Of a stretch of DNA of 64,000 bases, positions 9,192 through 19,228 are shown in pieces. The position numbers and the translations under genes are program-made. The notes under the pieces were generated by a model. The model was not told the origin of the DNA, searched no databases, and saw only the letters and a list, made by a program, of their open reading frames with translations. Position 1 is the stretch's first letter. Each line of letters opens with the position of its first letter. The DNA is from Gemmatimonadaceae bacterium (GTDB lineage Bacteria; Gemmatimonadota; Gemmatimonadetes; Gemmatimonadales; Gemmatimonadaceae): assembly GCA_035533015.1 (NCBI GenBank), contig DATLUQ010000046.1, positions 29,798-93,797 of the forward strand, given 5' to 3'.

Positions 9192-9225
9192 GCTGACGGC
9201 TCGGAATCCGCCGTCGACCGTCAGC
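9192..9225. terminator. Hairpin between convergent genes
   Basis: GCTGACGG (9192-9199) pairs with CCGTCAGC (9218-9225); a second smaller stem GACGG/CCGTC is nested in it. It lies between the plus-strand gene ending at 9185 and the minus-strand gene ending at 9238. There is no T-tract, so termination is inferred from position. Confidence 0.45.
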
Positions 9226-9237
9226 GGTGAACCACTG

Positions 9238-9528
9238 CTAGGCCGCGTTCGCGGCCCCGGCTTCTTCGGTGGCCGGTCTGGTCTTGGGCGGCAGCGCGAA
9301 CCGCTCGCCGAGCGTCTTCAGTTGCTCGACATCGGCCTCCGCCAACTCGGGGTACCGATCGGCCATGTACTTCATGGTCTCCGAGAACCACTCCTGCCGG
9401 TGCTCCGGGGCGGAACCGATCACGCCACAGCGGATGATATGCTGGAACAGCTCGTCGCGGGCTTCCTCAAAGGGATTGGGCGCCGCGGGCGCCGAAAGGC
9501 CGCTCCGTCGATTATTGCTCTTAGCCAT
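9238..9528 (-). CDS. Small helical hypothetical protein (96 aa)
   Basis: A soluble, mainly helical protein with an acidic middle (FEEARDELFQHIIRCGVIGS; EWFSETMKYMADRYPELAEA) and an alanine-rich tail. One cysteine, no membrane segment. It has the look of a small conserved regulator but I do not recognise it. It is monocistronic: the neighbour downstream is convergent and the one upstream is divergent. Confidence 0.6.
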   Translation of the reverse strand: MAKSNNRRSGLSAPAAPNPFEEARDELFQHIIRCGVIGSAPEHRQEWFSETMKYMADRYPELAEADVEQLKTLGERFALPPKTRPATEEAGAANAA

Positions 9529-9683
9529 TTAACCTGATGAAGGGTATGGGTAGCGAACCAAACACTCTAAATCTAATGAAGGGGGCAGGGGTGTGCAGAC
9601 CCGTCCCTTCACGCTTTCTACGCGCGCCGGGGCGGGAGCGTTCGAGCCGCCCGACGGGGCCTAACCCGCCGGCCCGCGGTTGC

Positions 9684-9715
9684 TTGCGTGGGGTGCGCGG
9701 CCCGGTCTAGGTTTG
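9684..9715 (+). promoter_or_regulatory. Bacteroidota-type promoter (TTG-N21-TAGGTTTG)
   Basis: TTG at 9684-9686 and TAGGTTTG at 9708-9715 are separated by 21 bases, matching the TTG/TAnnTTTG pattern known from Bacteroidota. It lies 67 bases before the ATG of the DsbA-like gene. Confidence 0.5.
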
Positions 9716-9782
9716 GCAAGACGCCCCGTATGTGCAGCGCGCGAGGCATGACCGGCCCACCCAACAAGGACGACGAGACGAC

Positions 9783-10523
9783 ATGGCGAAGCAGCGAGCG
9801 AGCGGCGGCAAGCAGCCGAACCCGGTGAAACGGAGCAAGACTTCGCCCGCGACACGCGGATTCTACATCCTGCTCGGCGTGATTGCGGTGGTAGGCATCG
9901 CCGCGCTCTCCTATCTCGCCGCGAAGCCCAAGGCCGGAGCATCCCAGTGGGACAGCACTCTGCCCAAACTGACCGCGATGGGGCACGTCGAGGGAAGCGA
10001 CAGCGCCCAGCTCGAGGTCATCGAGTTCGCCGATTTCGAGTGCCCGATCTGCAGCCAGTTCGCCACGCTCACGGAACCCGACATCCGGACGCACCTGATC
10101 GACTCAGGGGTGGTGCGCATTCGATACATGGACTTTCCCCTGCCGATGCACGCCAACACCTGGAACGCGCACCGGGCCGCCTGGTGCGCCGGCGACCAGG
10201 GCAAGTTCTGGCAGATGCACGACGCCATCTATCGGTATCAGGACAGCTGGAACACCGAGGCCACCGACAACCCCGACAAAGTGCTCGCGGGAATCGCCAA
10301 GGGAATCGGCCTCGACATGAATCAGTACACGACGTGCATCAACGCCAAGAAGTATCAGGCGCAACTCCAGGCCAATGAGCTCGAGGCGGAACGCCGCCAC
10401 ATCGACGCCACACCCACGTTCGTGTTCGGGAACACCGTCGTCGCCAACTACCTGACGTACGACCAGTTCAAGGCGCAGGTGGACCAAGCATTGGCCGCGA
10501 AGAAGGCCGCCGAGAAGAAATGA
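9783..10523 (+). CDS. DsbA-like thiol oxidoreductase, membrane-anchored
   Basis: A thioredoxin-fold protein of the DsbA/ScsC type. Residues 1-24 are basic, followed by a single membrane anchor (GFYILLGVIAVVGIAALSYL), then a periplasmic domain with the redox motif CPIC at residues 87-90 and a cis-proline loop (DATPTFVFG). The start at 9783 is preferred over an in-frame ATG 51 bases upstream because it directly precedes the positively charged leader. It overlaps the VKOR gene (ATGA). In this arrangement it would introduce disulfide bonds into exported proteins and be reoxidised by the VKOR partner. Confidence 0.9.
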   Translation: MAKQRASGGKQPNPVKRSKTSPATRGFYILLGVIAVVGIAALSYLAAKPKAGASQWDSTLPKLTAMGHVEGSDSAQLEVIEFADFECPICSQFATLTEPDIRTHLIDSGVVRIRYMDFPLPMHANTWNAHRAAWCAGDQGKFWQMHDAIYRYQDSWNTEATDNPDKVLAGIAKGIGLDMNQYTTCINAKKYQAQLQANELEAERRHIDATPTFVFGNTVVANYLTYDQFKAQVDQALAAKKAAEKK

Positions 10524-10957
10524 CCCGACGTATGGTGCTGGCCGTGCTCGCGCTGTTCGGCGTGCTCCTGGCCACGTATCTGACCCTCCACCATTTGGGG
10601 ATCATCGGCACGCTCGCCTGTGGAACGGGTGCGTGCGAGCTGGTCCAGTCCAGTCGCTGGGCACGGGTGCTCGGCATCCACGTAGCCGTGTGGGGCCTGG
10701 TGTACTACGCGGCCCTGTTCGTCGTGGCTTTCGCCGGCACTCAGGAGCGTCTGTCCGACGACCGACGCATTTCGCTGATCCTGCTCGGCCTCACGGGCTG
10801 GGGTGCGCTGTTCACGGCCTGGCTCATCTACGTCGAGTTGTTTCGCATTCACGCCATCTGCCGGTGGTGCATGGGCTCGGCGGCGATTGTGGCCGCCCTG
10901 TTCGTCGTCGCCCTGCTTGACTATCGCGCGCAAGCGACCACAGTAGTTCGCGAATAG
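10520..10957 (+). CDS. Vitamin K epoxide reductase family protein (VKOR)
   Basis: A four-helix membrane protein of 145 residues. Cys34 and Cys39 (ACGTGACE) form the shuttle pair on the loop, and Cys114 and Cys117 (CRWC) form the quinone-reactive pair; a conserved serine is present (VQSSRWARVLG). Bacterial VKOR is the functional equivalent of DsbB: it reoxidises DsbA-like proteins and passes electrons to quinone. The ATGA overlap with the DsbA-like gene supports that pairing. Unlike many relatives it is not fused to a thioredoxin domain. Confidence 0.92.
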   Translation: MTRRMVLAVLALFGVLLATYLTLHHLGIIGTLACGTGACELVQSSRWARVLGIHVAVWGLVYYAALFVVAFAGTQERLSDDRRISLILLGLTGWGALFTAWLIYVELFRIHAICRWCMGSAAIVAALFVVALLDYRAQATTVVRE

Positions 10958-10962
10958 CGGTC

Positions 10963-10985
10963 CCGGCGCGCGCTCGGCGCGCCGG
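10963..10985 (+). terminator. Terminator-like hairpin after the VKOR gene
   Basis: CCGGCGCGC (10963-10971) and GCGCGCCGG (10977-10985) form a perfect 9-bp stem with a 5-base loop, followed by TGTTT. It is placed five bases after the VKOR stop. Confidence 0.6.
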
Positions 10986-11037
10986 TGTTTGGTTCTCGTT
11001 GACGTCGTCGCGCGGCGGCGTCCCTGGAGTGCATGCC

Positions 11038-11505
11038 ATGCCTTCCTTCGTGCTCACCGTGAACGGCGCCAAGCAGACGGTGTCGGCAGAGGCCGACGCT
11101 CCGTTGCTCTGGGTGCTGCGCGACCAACTGCAGATGACCGGCACCAAGTTCGGGTGCGGCGTGGGTGCCTGTTGCGCCTGCGCCGTGCACGTCGACGGCG
11201 ACTTTGCGCGGTCGTGCCAGTGGACCGTGGCCGACGCGGCGGGCCACCGGATCACGACCATCGAGGCGCTCTCGGCCTCGCCCATCGGACACCGCCTGCA
11301 GCAGGCCTGGATCGACGAGCAGGTGCCGCAGTGCGGGTACTGTCAGTCGGGGCAACTGATGGCGGCGGCGGCGCTGCTCACGTCCACCCCGCATCCGACG
11401 GATGCCGACATCGACAACGGCATGAGCGACAACATCTGTCGCTGCGCCACGTACCTACGCATCCGCCGCGCCATCCACCGCGCGGCCGGGGAGGGGGCGA
11501 AATGA
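11038..11505 (+). CDS. 2Fe-2S subunit of a molybdenum hydroxylase (IorA type)
   Basis: The small iron-sulfur subunit of an aldehyde/isoquinoline-oxidoreductase-type enzyme, 155 residues. The plant-ferredoxin cluster cysteines are in GCGVGACCACAVHVDG, with a further cysteine at FARSCQWTV, and the second cluster motif is CGYCQSGQ ... NICRCATY. It carries electrons from the Mo centre in the large subunit to an acceptor. The start at 11038 (MPSFVLTVNG) fits the family; an in-frame ATG at 10999 would add a non-conserved leader. It overlaps the large-subunit gene (ATGA). Confidence 0.92.
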   Translation: MPSFVLTVNGAKQTVSAEADAPLLWVLRDQLQMTGTKFGCGVGACCACAVHVDGDFARSCQWTVADAAGHRITTIEALSASPIGHRLQQAWIDEQVPQCGYCQSGQLMAAAALLTSTPHPTDADIDNGMSDNICRCATYLRIRRAIHRAAGEGAK

Positions 11506-13664
11506 AGAACAGGACGATCAGTCGCCGCCAATTCGTGGCCGTCTCGGCCGGCACCGGCGCGGCACTCGTGCTCGGCTTCAGCACGCTCGACGCGCTGACC
11601 GCCAAGGTGGCCCCGGGCGAACCGGGCCCCGGTGGTTGGACGCCGAACCTCTGGCTCAGCGTCGATCCCGATGGCACGGTCACGCTCCAGTCCGCCAAGT
11701 CGGAGATGGGGCAGGGCGTGTGGACGGCCATGCCGATGATCGTGGCCGAGGAACTCGACGCCGATTGGAGCAAGGTGCGCGTCGAACGCGCCCCCACCAA
11801 CGGCAAGTACAACACCGGTACCGGCGGCAGCACGAGCACCCGCACCTCGTACATGCCGCTCCGGAAAGCGGGTGCCACCGCGCGCGCCATGCTGGTGGCG
11901 GCCGCGGCCGCCAGATGGGGCGTGCCCGCATCGGAATGCACGACAAACGCGAGCGTGGTGACCCACGGCCCGTCCAAGCGCAGCGCCACGTACGGTGACC
12001 TGGCCTCGCTGGCCGCCGGGCAGCCCCTTCCCACGGGCGACGTGCCGCTCAAGGATCCGGCCGATTTCCGGATCATCGGCAAGTCCACACCGCGGCTCGA
12101 CATTCCGGCCAAGGTAGACGGCACGATACAGTTCGGGATCGACGTGGGGGTGAAGAACATGCTCGTGGCGGCTGTGGCTCGCTGTCCGGTGTTCGGCGGC
12201 TCGCTCAAAAGCGTGGACGACGCCAAGGCGCGCGCCATGGACGGCGTTCGCCAGGTCGTGAAGCTCGACGCCGTCGAACGCATGCTGCCGGCGCGGGTGG
12301 CGGTGCTGGCCGATACGACCTGGACGGCCATGAAGGCGCGTGACGCGCTGGCCATCACCTGGGATCCGGGGCCGAATGCGCACTACTCCACCGCCGCCGC
12401 CAACGCCGAGTACCATGCCCGGCTCAACGACGCCGCCGACGTCACGGGCACCAAGGGCGCGGTGCGGGCTGCCGGTGCCGGCGAGCAGCTGGTCGAGGCG
12501 GTGTACGAATTCCCGCTGCTCGCGCACGCATGCATGGAGCCCATGAACTGCACCGCCGACGTGCGCGCCGACGGCGTGGAGATCTGGGCTCCGTCGCAAT
12601 CGCCCGACAGCATCCGGACCGGTGTGGCGCAGTTCCTCAAGGTGTCGCCCGATTCGGTGATCGTGCACTGCACCTTCCTCGGCGGCGGATTCGGCCGCCG
12701 CTCGCAGACCGACTATGCCATCGAGGCGGTGGAACTCTCGAAGGCGGCTGGGCGGCCGGTCAAGGTGATCTGGTCGCGCGAGGAGGACATCCAGCACGAC
12801 TTCTACCGGGTGGACGGCATCCAGCGTATGCGCGCGGTGATCGACGCCCAGGGCAACCTCGTGAGTTGGGAGGACCGCGTGGTCGGTCCGTCGCTCGAGG
12901 CGTACGCGTTTCCGGGACGGGCAGGCGGCCGCCATTTCGACTCGGCCAAAGCGCCGCCCTACGCCATTGCCAACTACAAGTTGGAGATGGTGCTCGTGTC
13001 GAGCCCGGTGCCGATCTGGTTCTGGCGCTCGGTGGCCAATTCGCAGGATGGATACTGCATGGAAGCCTTCATGGACGAATGCGCGCACGCGGCGCGCAAG
13101 GACCCGGTGCAGTACCGCCTGGCGATGCTCCAGGAGAATCCGCGGGCGGCGCACGTGGTGCAGCTGGCGGCCGACAAGGCCGGGTGGGGCACGCCGCTGC
13201 CCAAGGGCCGTGGACGCGGATTCGCGTTCTACGACTACGATGGCACGCTGGTGGCGCAGGTCGTCGAGGCCGAGGTGCCGGCGAATGGCAAGGTGAAGGT
13301 GACGCGCGTGGTGTGCGCGTTCGATTGCGGCCAGTTGATCAACCCCGACACCGTGGTCGCACAGGTGGAGAGCGCCGTGGGGTGGGCGCTGAGCGCCGCG
13401 GTATACGGCGAGATCACGGTGAAGGACGGCGCCGTGCAGCAGAGCAATTTCACCGACTACAAAGTGGCGCGCATGAACGAGATGCCGCCGGTGGAGGTGT
13501 ATCTGGTGGAGAATCACGAGTTGCCCACCGGCGTGGGCGAACCGGGCGTGCCTCCATTTGCGCCGGCCCTCCTCAGCGCGATCTTCGCGGCGACGGGTGT
13601 GCGCGTGCGGAAACTGCCGATCAAGGACGCGTTGAACGGGAACGCGACGACTTCGACGCAGTAA
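11502..13664 (+). CDS. Molybdopterin-binding subunit (IorB type), Tat-exported
   Basis: The large catalytic subunit of a xanthine-oxidase-family molybdoenzyme of the isoquinoline 1-oxidoreductase beta type, 720 residues. It begins [17 protein letters not shown], a twin-arginine (S-R-R-Q-F) leader followed by a hydrophobic stretch, so the folded heterodimer is probably exported or membrane-attached. Characteristic motifs include [25 protein letters not shown] and the C-terminal [14 protein letters not shown], whose glutamate corresponds to the catalytic glutamate. The natural substrate (N-heterocycle or aldehyde) cannot be predicted. No cytochrome subunit and no dedicated maturation factor is adjacent. 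Confidence 0.92.
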   Translation: MKNRTISRRQFVAVSAGTGAALVLGFSTLDALTAKVAPGEPGPGGWTPNLWLSVDPDGTVTLQSAKSEMGQGVWTAMPMIVAEELDADWSKVRVERAPTNGKYNTGTGGSTSTRTSYMPLRKAGATARAMLVAAAAARWGVPASECTTNASVVTHGPSKRSATYGDLASLAAGQPLPTGDVPLKDPADFRIIGKSTPRLDIPAKVDGTIQFGIDVGVKNMLVAAVARCPVFGGSLKSVDDAKARAMDGVRQVVKLDAVERMLPARVAVLADTTWTAMKARDALAITWDPGPNAHYSTAAANAEYHARLNDAADVTGTKGAVRAAGAGEQLVEAVYEFPLLAHACMEPMNCTADVRADGVEIWAPSQSPDSIRTGVAQFLKVSPDSVIVHCTFLGGGFGRRSQTDYAIEAVELSKAAGRPVKVIWSREEDIQHDFYRVDGIQRMRAVIDAQGNLVSWEDRVVGPSLEAYAFPGRAGGRHFDSAKAPPYAIANYKLEMVLVSSPVPIWFWRSVANSQDGYCMEAFMDECAHAARKDPVQYRLAMLQENPRAAHVVQLAADKAGWGTPLPKGRGRGFAFYDYDGTLVAQVVEAEVPANGKVKVTRVVCAFDCGQLINPDTVVAQVESAVGWALSAAVYGEITVKDGAVQQSNFTDYKVARMNEMPPVEVYLVENHELPTGVGEPGVPPFAPALLSAIFAATGVRVRKLPIKDALNGNATTSTQ

Positions 13665-13676
13665 GACGACAGGGCG

Positions 13677-13714
13677 GGAGGGCGGTAAGGCCGATGACCG
13701 TGTGTCTCGGCCTA
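13677..13714. terminator. Long GC-rich hairpin with purine-strand repeat
   Basis: GGAGGG-CGGTA-AGGCCGA pairs with TCGGCCTACCCTCC about 12 bases further on, directly after iorB. The CCTACCCTCC part recurs at 13736-13746 and at other gene ends; see the finding on purine-rich inverted repeats. Confidence 0.45.
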
Positions 13715-13761
13715 CCCTCCTGCGTTCCCACTCACCTACCCTCCCCTCGTACTCTCGGTCG

Positions 13762-14176
13762 ATGCACGTCGCTCCTGTCACTCTCCGCGGCATGCACGTG
13801 CGCCTGGAGCCCATGACCATGGACCACCTCGACGCGCTGTGCGCCGTGGGGCTCGCCCCTGAACGTGAGGATCGGTTGGACGTCGGTGGGACTCCCCTGG
13901 CTGCGCACGGCGGTGAACACGGAGGCGAAGTATCTGATGATGCGCCACGCCTTCGAGACCCTGGGGTGCCTCCGGGTGGAATTCAAGACGGACGTGCTGA
14001 ACGAACGCTCCCGCCGGGCCATCCTGCGACTCGGCGCCAAGCAGGAAGGAATTCTGAGAAGTCATATGGTGGTGCAGGGCGGGCGCATCCGCGACTCGGT
14101 GTACGACAGCGTGATCGCCGAGGAGTGGCCGGATGTCAGGGGGCGATTGGAGCGGATGTTGGGGGCAGGAGGGTAA
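13762..14176 (+). pseudogene. GNAT acetyltransferase remnant with internal deletion and frameshift
   Basis: Two pieces of one RimJ/RimL-type N-acetyltransferase lie in different frames. The N-terminal piece (from ATG 13762) reads TLRGMHVRLEPMTMDHLDAL, the standard first strand and helix. From about 13865 another frame reads IGWTSVGLPWLRTAVNTEAK and continues through RRAILRLGAKQEGILR to EEWPDV, the standard C-terminal half including the acetyl-CoA-binding helix. Full-length relatives are about 190 residues, so around 80-90 residues of the middle are missing and the join changes frame. The gene is therefore almost certainly dead; a C-terminal fragment starting at the GTG at 13865 might still be translated but would lack half the fold. 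Confidence 0.8.
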
Positions 14177-14212
14177 GAGGCGGTACTCGCCTGCCGGAAT
14201 GGCCGGGGATTG

Positions 14213-16177
14213 TCAACTCTCCGTCGCCTCGTACTGTTCCTTGAGCTTGGCCACCACGGCCGGATCCGCCAAAGTCGTCGTATCGCCGAGCGCCCGTCCT
14301 TCGGCGATGTCGCGCAACAGCCGGCGCATGATCTTCCCCGATCGCGTCTTGGGCAGATCCGCCGAGAACAGCACGTCGTCGGGCTTGGCGATGGCCCCGA
14401 TCTTCTCGCCCACGAACTCGCGCAGCTCGTCGTGCAGCGCCGGTGATGGCTTGAATCCCTCGCGTAGCGTCACGAACGCGGCCAGCGCCTGCCCCTTCAT
14501 CTCGTGCGCCTTGCCGACGACGGCGGCCTCCGCCACCGCGGGATGCTCGACGAGCGCCGACTCCACCTCCATGGTCCCGATGCGGTGGCCTGCCACGTTG
14601 AGCACATCGTCCACGCGGCCGAGGATCACGTAGTACCCCTCGGCGTCGAGCTTCACGCCGTCGCCCGGAAAGTACAGATCGGGGCGCCCCGGCCACTTGG
14701 AGAAATATGTATTCACATATCGTTCGTCGTCGCCCCAGATGGTGCGGAGCATCGACGGCCAAGGGTAGGTGAGCGCCAGCAGCCCGCCGCCCAGCGGCAG
14801 CTGCTTGCCGGCGGCGTCGAGCAAGGCGGCGGCGTACCCGGGGAGCGGCTGGGTGGCGCTCCCGGGCTGCGTGGCAGTGATGCCGGGCAGCGGCGAGATC
14901 ACGATGGCGCCGGTCTCGGTCTGCCACCACGTGTCCACGATCGGACAGCGCTCGCCGCCGATCACCCTGTGATACCACATCCACGCTTCGGGATTGATCG
15001 GCTCGCCCACCGACCCCAGCAAGCGCAGCTGCGACAGATCGTGCTTGGCCGGGTGCTGCGCGCCCCATTTCATGAACGCGCGGATCGCGGTGGGAGCCGT
15101 GTACAGGATGGTGACGCCGTACTTCTCGCAGATCTCCCAGAAGCGGTCCTTCTCGGGCCAATCCGGCGCCCCTTCGTACATCACGCACGTCGCGCCATTG
15201 GAGAGCGGGCCGTAGGTAAGATACGAGTGTCCCGTGACCCAGCCCACGTCGGCGGTGCACCAGAAGACGTCCTCCTCCTTCAGATCGAATACTTCCCGGG
15301 TCGTCGTCGTGCACCCCACCAGGTAGCCGCCCGTCGTGTGCACGATGCCCTTGGGCTTCCCCGTGGTGCCCGACGTGTAGAGGATGTACAACACGTCCTC
15401 GGCGTCCATCGCTTCGGGCTCGCACCACTGGCTGGCCGGGCGCATGAGCCGGTGCCACCAGTGGTCGCGCCCCTCCTTCATGTCGGCGAACGCCTCATCG
15501 CCGCCGGCGCCCGGGCGCCGTTGCACCACGATCACGTTCTGGATCGACGGCGTCTCCTCGAGCGCCTTGTCGCAGTTGCGCTTGAGCGGCACGACCGCGC
15601 CGCGACGATAGCCGCCGTCGGCGGTGATCAGCACCTTGCACTGGGCGTCGTTGATCCGGTCGCGTAGCGACTCGGGCGAGAAGCCCCCGAACACCACCGA
15701 GTGCGGCGCGCCGATCCGCGCACAGGCGAGCATCGAGATCACCGCCTCGGGAATCATCGGCAGGTAGATCGCCACGCGGTCGCCGCGTTTGACGCCGAGT
15801 GACCGCAAGACGTTGGCGAACTTGTTGACCTCCACGTAGAGATCCCAGTACGTGAGGGTGCGCCGGTCGCCGGGCTCGCCCTCCCAGACCAGGGCGGCCT
15901 TGTTGCGGCGCGCGCCACGCACGTGGCGGTCCACGCAGTTCACCGATGCATTCAGCTTGCCGCCCTGGAACCATTTGGCGTGCGGAGGCTTCCACTCGAG
16001 CACGCTGTCGAACGGCTCGATCCACTCCAGCGCCCGCGCTTCCTGTGCCCAGTACGCCGGGATGTCCTGCGCCGCCTTGTCGTAGATCGCCGGGTCGGAC
16101 ACAACGGCCGTTGCTCTGAACGAGGCCGGTGGGGGGAATTTTCGGTGTTCTTGAAGCAGGGTGTCGATGTCTGACAT
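14213..16177 (-). CDS. acs: Acetyl-CoA synthetase (AMP-forming)
   Basis: Acs activates acetate to acetyl-CoA through acetyl-AMP. The 654-residue product starts [16 protein letters not shown] at 16177; the frame is open further upstream but that leader is proline/serine-rich junk. Motifs present: [11 protein letters not shown] (phosphate loop), [29 protein letters not shown], and [11 protein letters not shown] with Lys615, the residue acetylated in family members to switch the enzyme off. It is convergent with the broken GNAT gene; since Acs is often controlled by a GNAT acetylase this is suggestive, but the GNAT remnant is of the RimJ type and not the Pat type. Confidence 0.96.
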   Translation of the reverse strand: MSDIDTLLQEHRKFPPPASFRATAVVSDPAIYDKAAQDIPAYWAQEARALEWIEPFDSVLEWKPPHAKWFQGGKLNASVNCVDRHVRGARRNKAALVWEGEPGDRRTLTYWDLYVEVNKFANVLRSLGVKRGDRVAIYLPMIPEAVISMLACARIGAPHSVVFGGFSPESLRDRINDAQCKVLITADGGYRRGAVVPLKRNCDKALEETPSIQNVIVVQRRPGAGGDEAFADMKEGRDHWWHRLMRPASQWCEPEAMDAEDVLYILYTSGTTGKPKGIVHTTGGYLVGCTTTTREVFDLKEEDVFWCTADVGWVTGHSYLTYGPLSNGATCVMYEGAPDWPEKDRFWEICEKYGVTILYTAPTAIRAFMKWGAQHPAKHDLSQLRLLGSVGEPINPEAWMWYHRVIGGERCPIVDTWWQTETGAIVISPLPGITATQPGSATQPLPGYAAALLDAAGKQLPLGGGLLALTYPWPSMLRTIWGDDERYVNTYFSKWPGRPDLYFPGDGVKLDAEGYYVILGRVDDVLNVAGHRIGTMEVESALVEHPAVAEAAVVGKAHEMKGQALAAFVTLREGFKPSPALHDELREFVGEKIGAIAKPDDVLFSADLPKTRSGKIMRRLLRDIAEGRALGDTTTLADPAVVAKLKEQYEATES

Positions 16178-16327
16178 GAGAAGGGCCGAAAGGAGAAACG
16201 ACGGCGGTGCGTACGGCGCGGGGGAATGGAGCGGGCAAGCGGAAGAACAGTGGATACTGCGAATTGGGCGGGGCGGGGGCAAGGTTCGAGGCGGCGAGGC
16301 GGGCGTGCCGCCGCTCGAGCGGCGGGC

Positions 16328-16333
16328 TATCTT
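16328..16333 (+). promoter_or_regulatory. Candidate -10 element for hemD
   Basis: TATCTT in the context GGGCTATCTTCCAG, 40 bases before the hemD ATG. Same motif class as in front of hemC (17182-17187, TACATT) and hemB (18174-18179, TAGATT). Confidence 0.3.
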
Positions 16334-16373
16334 CCAGATCGGCGCTGAGATCGCAACGACCCAGGATTGCCGC

Positions 16374-17174
16374 ATGACGAACCCCGCAAGCCGGCGCACC
16401 AACGCATCCGGATCGCAGGTGCTCTCGGGCACTCGCGTGGTCGTCACGCGCGCCGCCAATCAGGCCGCCGCGCTGAGCCGTCCGCTCGCCGCACTGGGGG
16501 CCGAGGTGGTCGAGATGCCGGCCACACGCGTGGAGTTGCTTGACCCCACTCCCGCGATGGCCGCGATCGCCCACCTCGCCGATTACCACTGGCTGGTGTT
16601 CACCAGCCAGAATGCCGTCCGCTGCTTCTGGCAGCTACTGGGGCAGGCCGGCCGAGGGCTCGACGCCCTCGCCCGCCTCCGCGTGGCCGCCGTGGGACCG
16701 TCCACCGCGGCGGCGCTGGAAGCGCTTGGCGTGCCGGTGGCGGTGACCCCGACCCGGTTCGTGGCCGAGGGGTTGCTCGAAGCCCTGCGTGACCGCGACG
16801 ACGTGCGCGGGACGCGCGTGCTCTACCTCGTGGCGCGCGGAGCGCGGGAGGTGCTGCCCGTGGGGTTGCGCGAGTTGGGCGCAACGGTGGATGTGGTGCC
16901 GCTTTACCGCTCGGTACCGGACGTCGAGGGAGCGGCGGCGCTCCGCGAGCGGTTGCTCGGCGGGCAGATCGACGTCGTGACCTTCACCGCGGGCTCGTCG
17001 GCCAGCGCCTTCGTGCACGCCGTCGGCGCCGACGCCGCGGCCCGTGCCGCCATCGCGACGATCGGCCCCGCCACGTCGGCCGTTGTCCGCGAATTGGGAC
17101 TGGAGGTGCGCGCAGAAGCGGACCCGTCCACGCTCGACGGACTCGTCCAGGCCGTGGTGGCCGTCGTGCGTTAG
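16374..17174 (+). CDS. hemD: Uroporphyrinogen-III synthase
   Basis: HemD closes hydroxymethylbilane to uroporphyrinogen III with inversion of ring D. The 266-residue protein has the two Rossmann-like lobes of the family: [16 protein letters not shown] at the N terminus, [26 protein letters not shown], and in the second lobe [15 protein letters not shown] and [16 protein letters not shown]. Sequence conservation in this family is low, but these serine/threonine-glycine loops are diagnostic. The start at 16374 (MTNPASRR) is preferred; the frame extends upstream through the acs promoter region. It is followed by hemC after 39 bases. Confidence 0.9.
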   Translation: MTNPASRRTNASGSQVLSGTRVVVTRAANQAAALSRPLAALGAEVVEMPATRVELLDPTPAMAAIAHLADYHWLVFTSQNAVRCFWQLLGQAGRGLDALARLRVAAVGPSTAAALEALGVPVAVTPTRFVAEGLLEALRDRDDVRGTRVLYLVARGAREVLPVGLRELGATVDVVPLYRSVPDVEGAAALRERLLGGQIDVVTFTAGSSASAFVHAVGADAAARAAIATIGPATSAVVRELGLEVRAEADPSTLDGLVQAVVAVVR

Positions 17175-17181
17175 ACGGGGC

Positions 17182-17187
17182 TACATT
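17182..17187 (+). promoter_or_regulatory. Candidate -10 element for hemC
   Basis: TACATT in the context GGGGCTACATTGCAGC, 26 bases before the hemC ATG at 17214. Confidence 0.3.
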
Positions 17188-17213
17188 GCAGCACACCCCT
17201 GAACGATGATTTC

Positions 17214-18176
17214 ATGACCTCTGATAATCCGATCCGCATCGCCACCCGCTCGTCGGATCTGGCCCTGTACCAGGCGAATCTGGTCAAGGCGATGCTCGAG
17301 GCCCGCGGCCACGCCGCCGAGTTGGTGACCTTCAAGACGGTCGGGGACAAGAAGCTCGACGAGCCGCTCAGCGCCATCGGCGCCAAGGGGCTGTTCACCA
17401 AGGAACTGGAGCACGCGCTGGGCCGTGGCAAAGTGGACTGCTGCGTGCACTCCCTCAAAGACCTCCCTACTGAATCGCCCGACGGACTGGCCGTCGGCGC
17501 CGTGCTGGCGCGCGAGGATCCGCGGGACGTGCTCGTGATCAGCGACGTGATCGAGGCCGAATCGCTCGACGAACTGCCGCGCGGGTCGCGTGTCGGAACG
17601 TCCAGCCTGCGGCGCCGCGCGCAACTGGCGGCGCGGCGCAAGGACCTGGATATCGTCGAGCTTCGCGGCAACGTGCCGACCCGCGTCAAGAAGGTTGACA
17701 CCGGCGTGGTCCACGCCGCCATTCTCGCCGCTGCCGGATTGCACCGCCTGGGCGTATCGCAGCGCATCACGGCCACACTCGATGCGCCGGACTGGCTGCC
17801 GGCCCCGGGCCAGGGCGCCATCGCCATCCAGATTCGCGGGGACGACGCGCGCATGCGCGAGACCACCGCGGCGCTCAACGACGCCCGCACGATGACCGAC
17901 GTGCGAGCCGAGCGCGCGTTCCTGGGTGCGCTCGAAGGCGGATGCCAGGTGCCGATCGGCGCGCTGGTCATGCCGCGCGATGGCGGCTATGTCCTGCACG
18001 GACTGATTGCCGATCTCGAAGGCGTGCGGATCGTGCGCGGCGAGATCGCGCTCGACGAACGCGATCCGGAGTTGAGCGGTGTGCGGCTGGCCAACCAACT
18101 GCGCGGTCAGGGCGCCACGGAGATCCTCGCAGGGCTGCGGCGCGCACAGCATATCCCATCGCCACAACCGGAGTAG
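17214..18176 (+). CDS. hemC: Porphobilinogen deaminase (hydroxymethylbilane synthase)
   Basis: HemC polymerises four porphobilinogen units to hydroxymethylbilane, the substrate of HemD. The 320-residue protein starts with [17 protein letters not shown], contains [12 protein letters not shown] (substrate-binding arginines), [11 protein letters not shown], and [10 protein letters not shown], in which Cys244 is the attachment point of the dipyrromethane cofactor. Length and motifs are normal. It stands between hemD and hemB on the same strand, so three consecutive steps of tetrapyrrole synthesis are together; hemA and hemL are not in the window. Confidence 0.97.
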   Translation: MTSDNPIRIATRSSDLALYQANLVKAMLEARGHAAELVTFKTVGDKKLDEPLSAIGAKGLFTKELEHALGRGKVDCCVHSLKDLPTESPDGLAVGAVLAREDPRDVLVISDVIEAESLDELPRGSRVGTSSLRRRAQLAARRKDLDIVELRGNVPTRVKKVDTGVVHAAILAAAGLHRLGVSQRITATLDAPDWLPAPGQGAIAIQIRGDDARMRETTAALNDARTMTDVRAERAFLGALEGGCQVPIGALVMPRDGGYVLHGLIADLEGVRIVRGEIALDERDPELSGVRLANQLRGQGATEILAGLRRAQHIPSPQPE

Positions 18177-18235
18177 ATTCCACGCTGGACGCCTCCGGCG
18201 GGGAATCCGCCCGGGCCAGCACGCAGGGTCGCCAT

Positions 18236-19228
18236 ATGCCAGGATTTCCCGACTATCGTCCGCGGCGGCTGCGCCGCACCGCCGCGCTCCGCCGTCTCGT
18301 GCGCGAGACGCACCTCTCGGCGTCGCAGTTCGTGCTGCCGATGTTCGCCCGTCCGGGTAAGCAGACCCGCGTGCCGATCGCATCCATGCCCGGCGTGTTC
18401 CAGTTGTCGGTGGACGAACTGGTGCGCGACGCTGCCACCGCAGCCAAGGCCGGCGTGGGCGGCGTGCTCCTGTTCGGCATTCCCGAGCACAAGGACGCCA
18501 CCGGCACCAGCGCCTGGGACGAGCACGGGCCGGTGCAGGAAGCCGTGCGCGCCCTCAAACGCGAACTGCCCGATCTCGTCGTGATCACCGACGTGTGCAT
18601 GTGCGAATACACCGACCACGGCCACTGCGGGGTGATCACCAACGGCGAGGTGGACAACGACGCCACCCTCGATCTGCTGGCGCGCGAGGCCGTGTCGCAC
18701 GCCCGGGCCGGCGCCGACATCGTAGCGCCGAGCGACATGATGGATGGTCGCGTGGCCGCCATCCGCGGCGCGCTCGACGACGCGGGCTTCGCGCACACGC
18801 CGATTCTCAGCTACGCCGCCAAGTTCGCCGGTCCGTTCTACGGGCCGTTTCGCGACGCCGCCGAATCTGCGCCGCAGTTCGGCGACCGCCGCGGCTATCA
18901 GATGGACGCCGCCAACGCCGACGAGGCGTTGCGGGAGGTCGAACTCGACATCGCCGAGGGCGCCGATCTCGTGATGGTGAAGCCGGCTGGCCCGTTCCTC
19001 GACATCATCCGGCGGGTGAAGGACGCCACCGGCTATCCACTCGCCGCGTACCAGGTGAGCGGCGAGTTCAGCATGATCAAGGCGGCGGCCGAGCGCGGGT
19101 GGATCGACGGGGAGGGCGCGATGATGGACTCACTGCTCGGCATCCGTCGTGCGGGCGCCGACATCCTGATCACGTACTTCGCCGTCGAGGCGGCGCAGGT
19201 GCTGGCGCGCCGAGGCCTCGCGCCATGA
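18236..19228 (+). CDS. hemB: Delta-aminolevulinic acid dehydratase (porphobilinogen synthase)
   Basis: HemB condenses two 5-aminolevulinate molecules to porphobilinogen. The 330-residue protein has Lys196 ([14 protein letters not shown]) and Lys249 (VMVKPAG) as the two Schiff-base lysines. The segment [14 protein letters not shown] holds the three-cysteine zinc site, so this is a zinc-dependent member rather than the magnesium-only type. The ATG at 18236 follows hemC by 59 bases. Its stop overlaps the ATG of the pyrophosphatase gene (ATGA). Confidence 0.97.
   Translation: MPGFPDYRPRRLRRTAALRRLVRETHLSASQFVLPMFARPGKQTRVPIASMPGVFQLSVDELVRDAATAAKAGVGGVLLFGIPEHKDATGTSAWDEHGPVQEAVRALKRELPDLVVITDVCMCEYTDHGHCGVITNGEVDNDATLDLLAREAVSHARAGADIVAPSDMMDGRVAAIRGALDDAGFAHTPILSYAAKFAGPFYGPFRDAAESAPQFGDRRGYQMDAANADEALREVELDIAEGADLVMVKPAGPFLDIIRRVKDATGYPLAAYQVSGEFSMIKAAAERGWIDGEGAMMDSLLGIRRAGADILITYFAVEAAQVLARRGLAP

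Noticed and set aside
14213..16177. Acs controlled by the adjacent GNAT as in Pat/AcuA systems
   Set aside because: The GNAT remnant is of RimJ/RimL type and broken, so it cannot be the acetylase of Acs.
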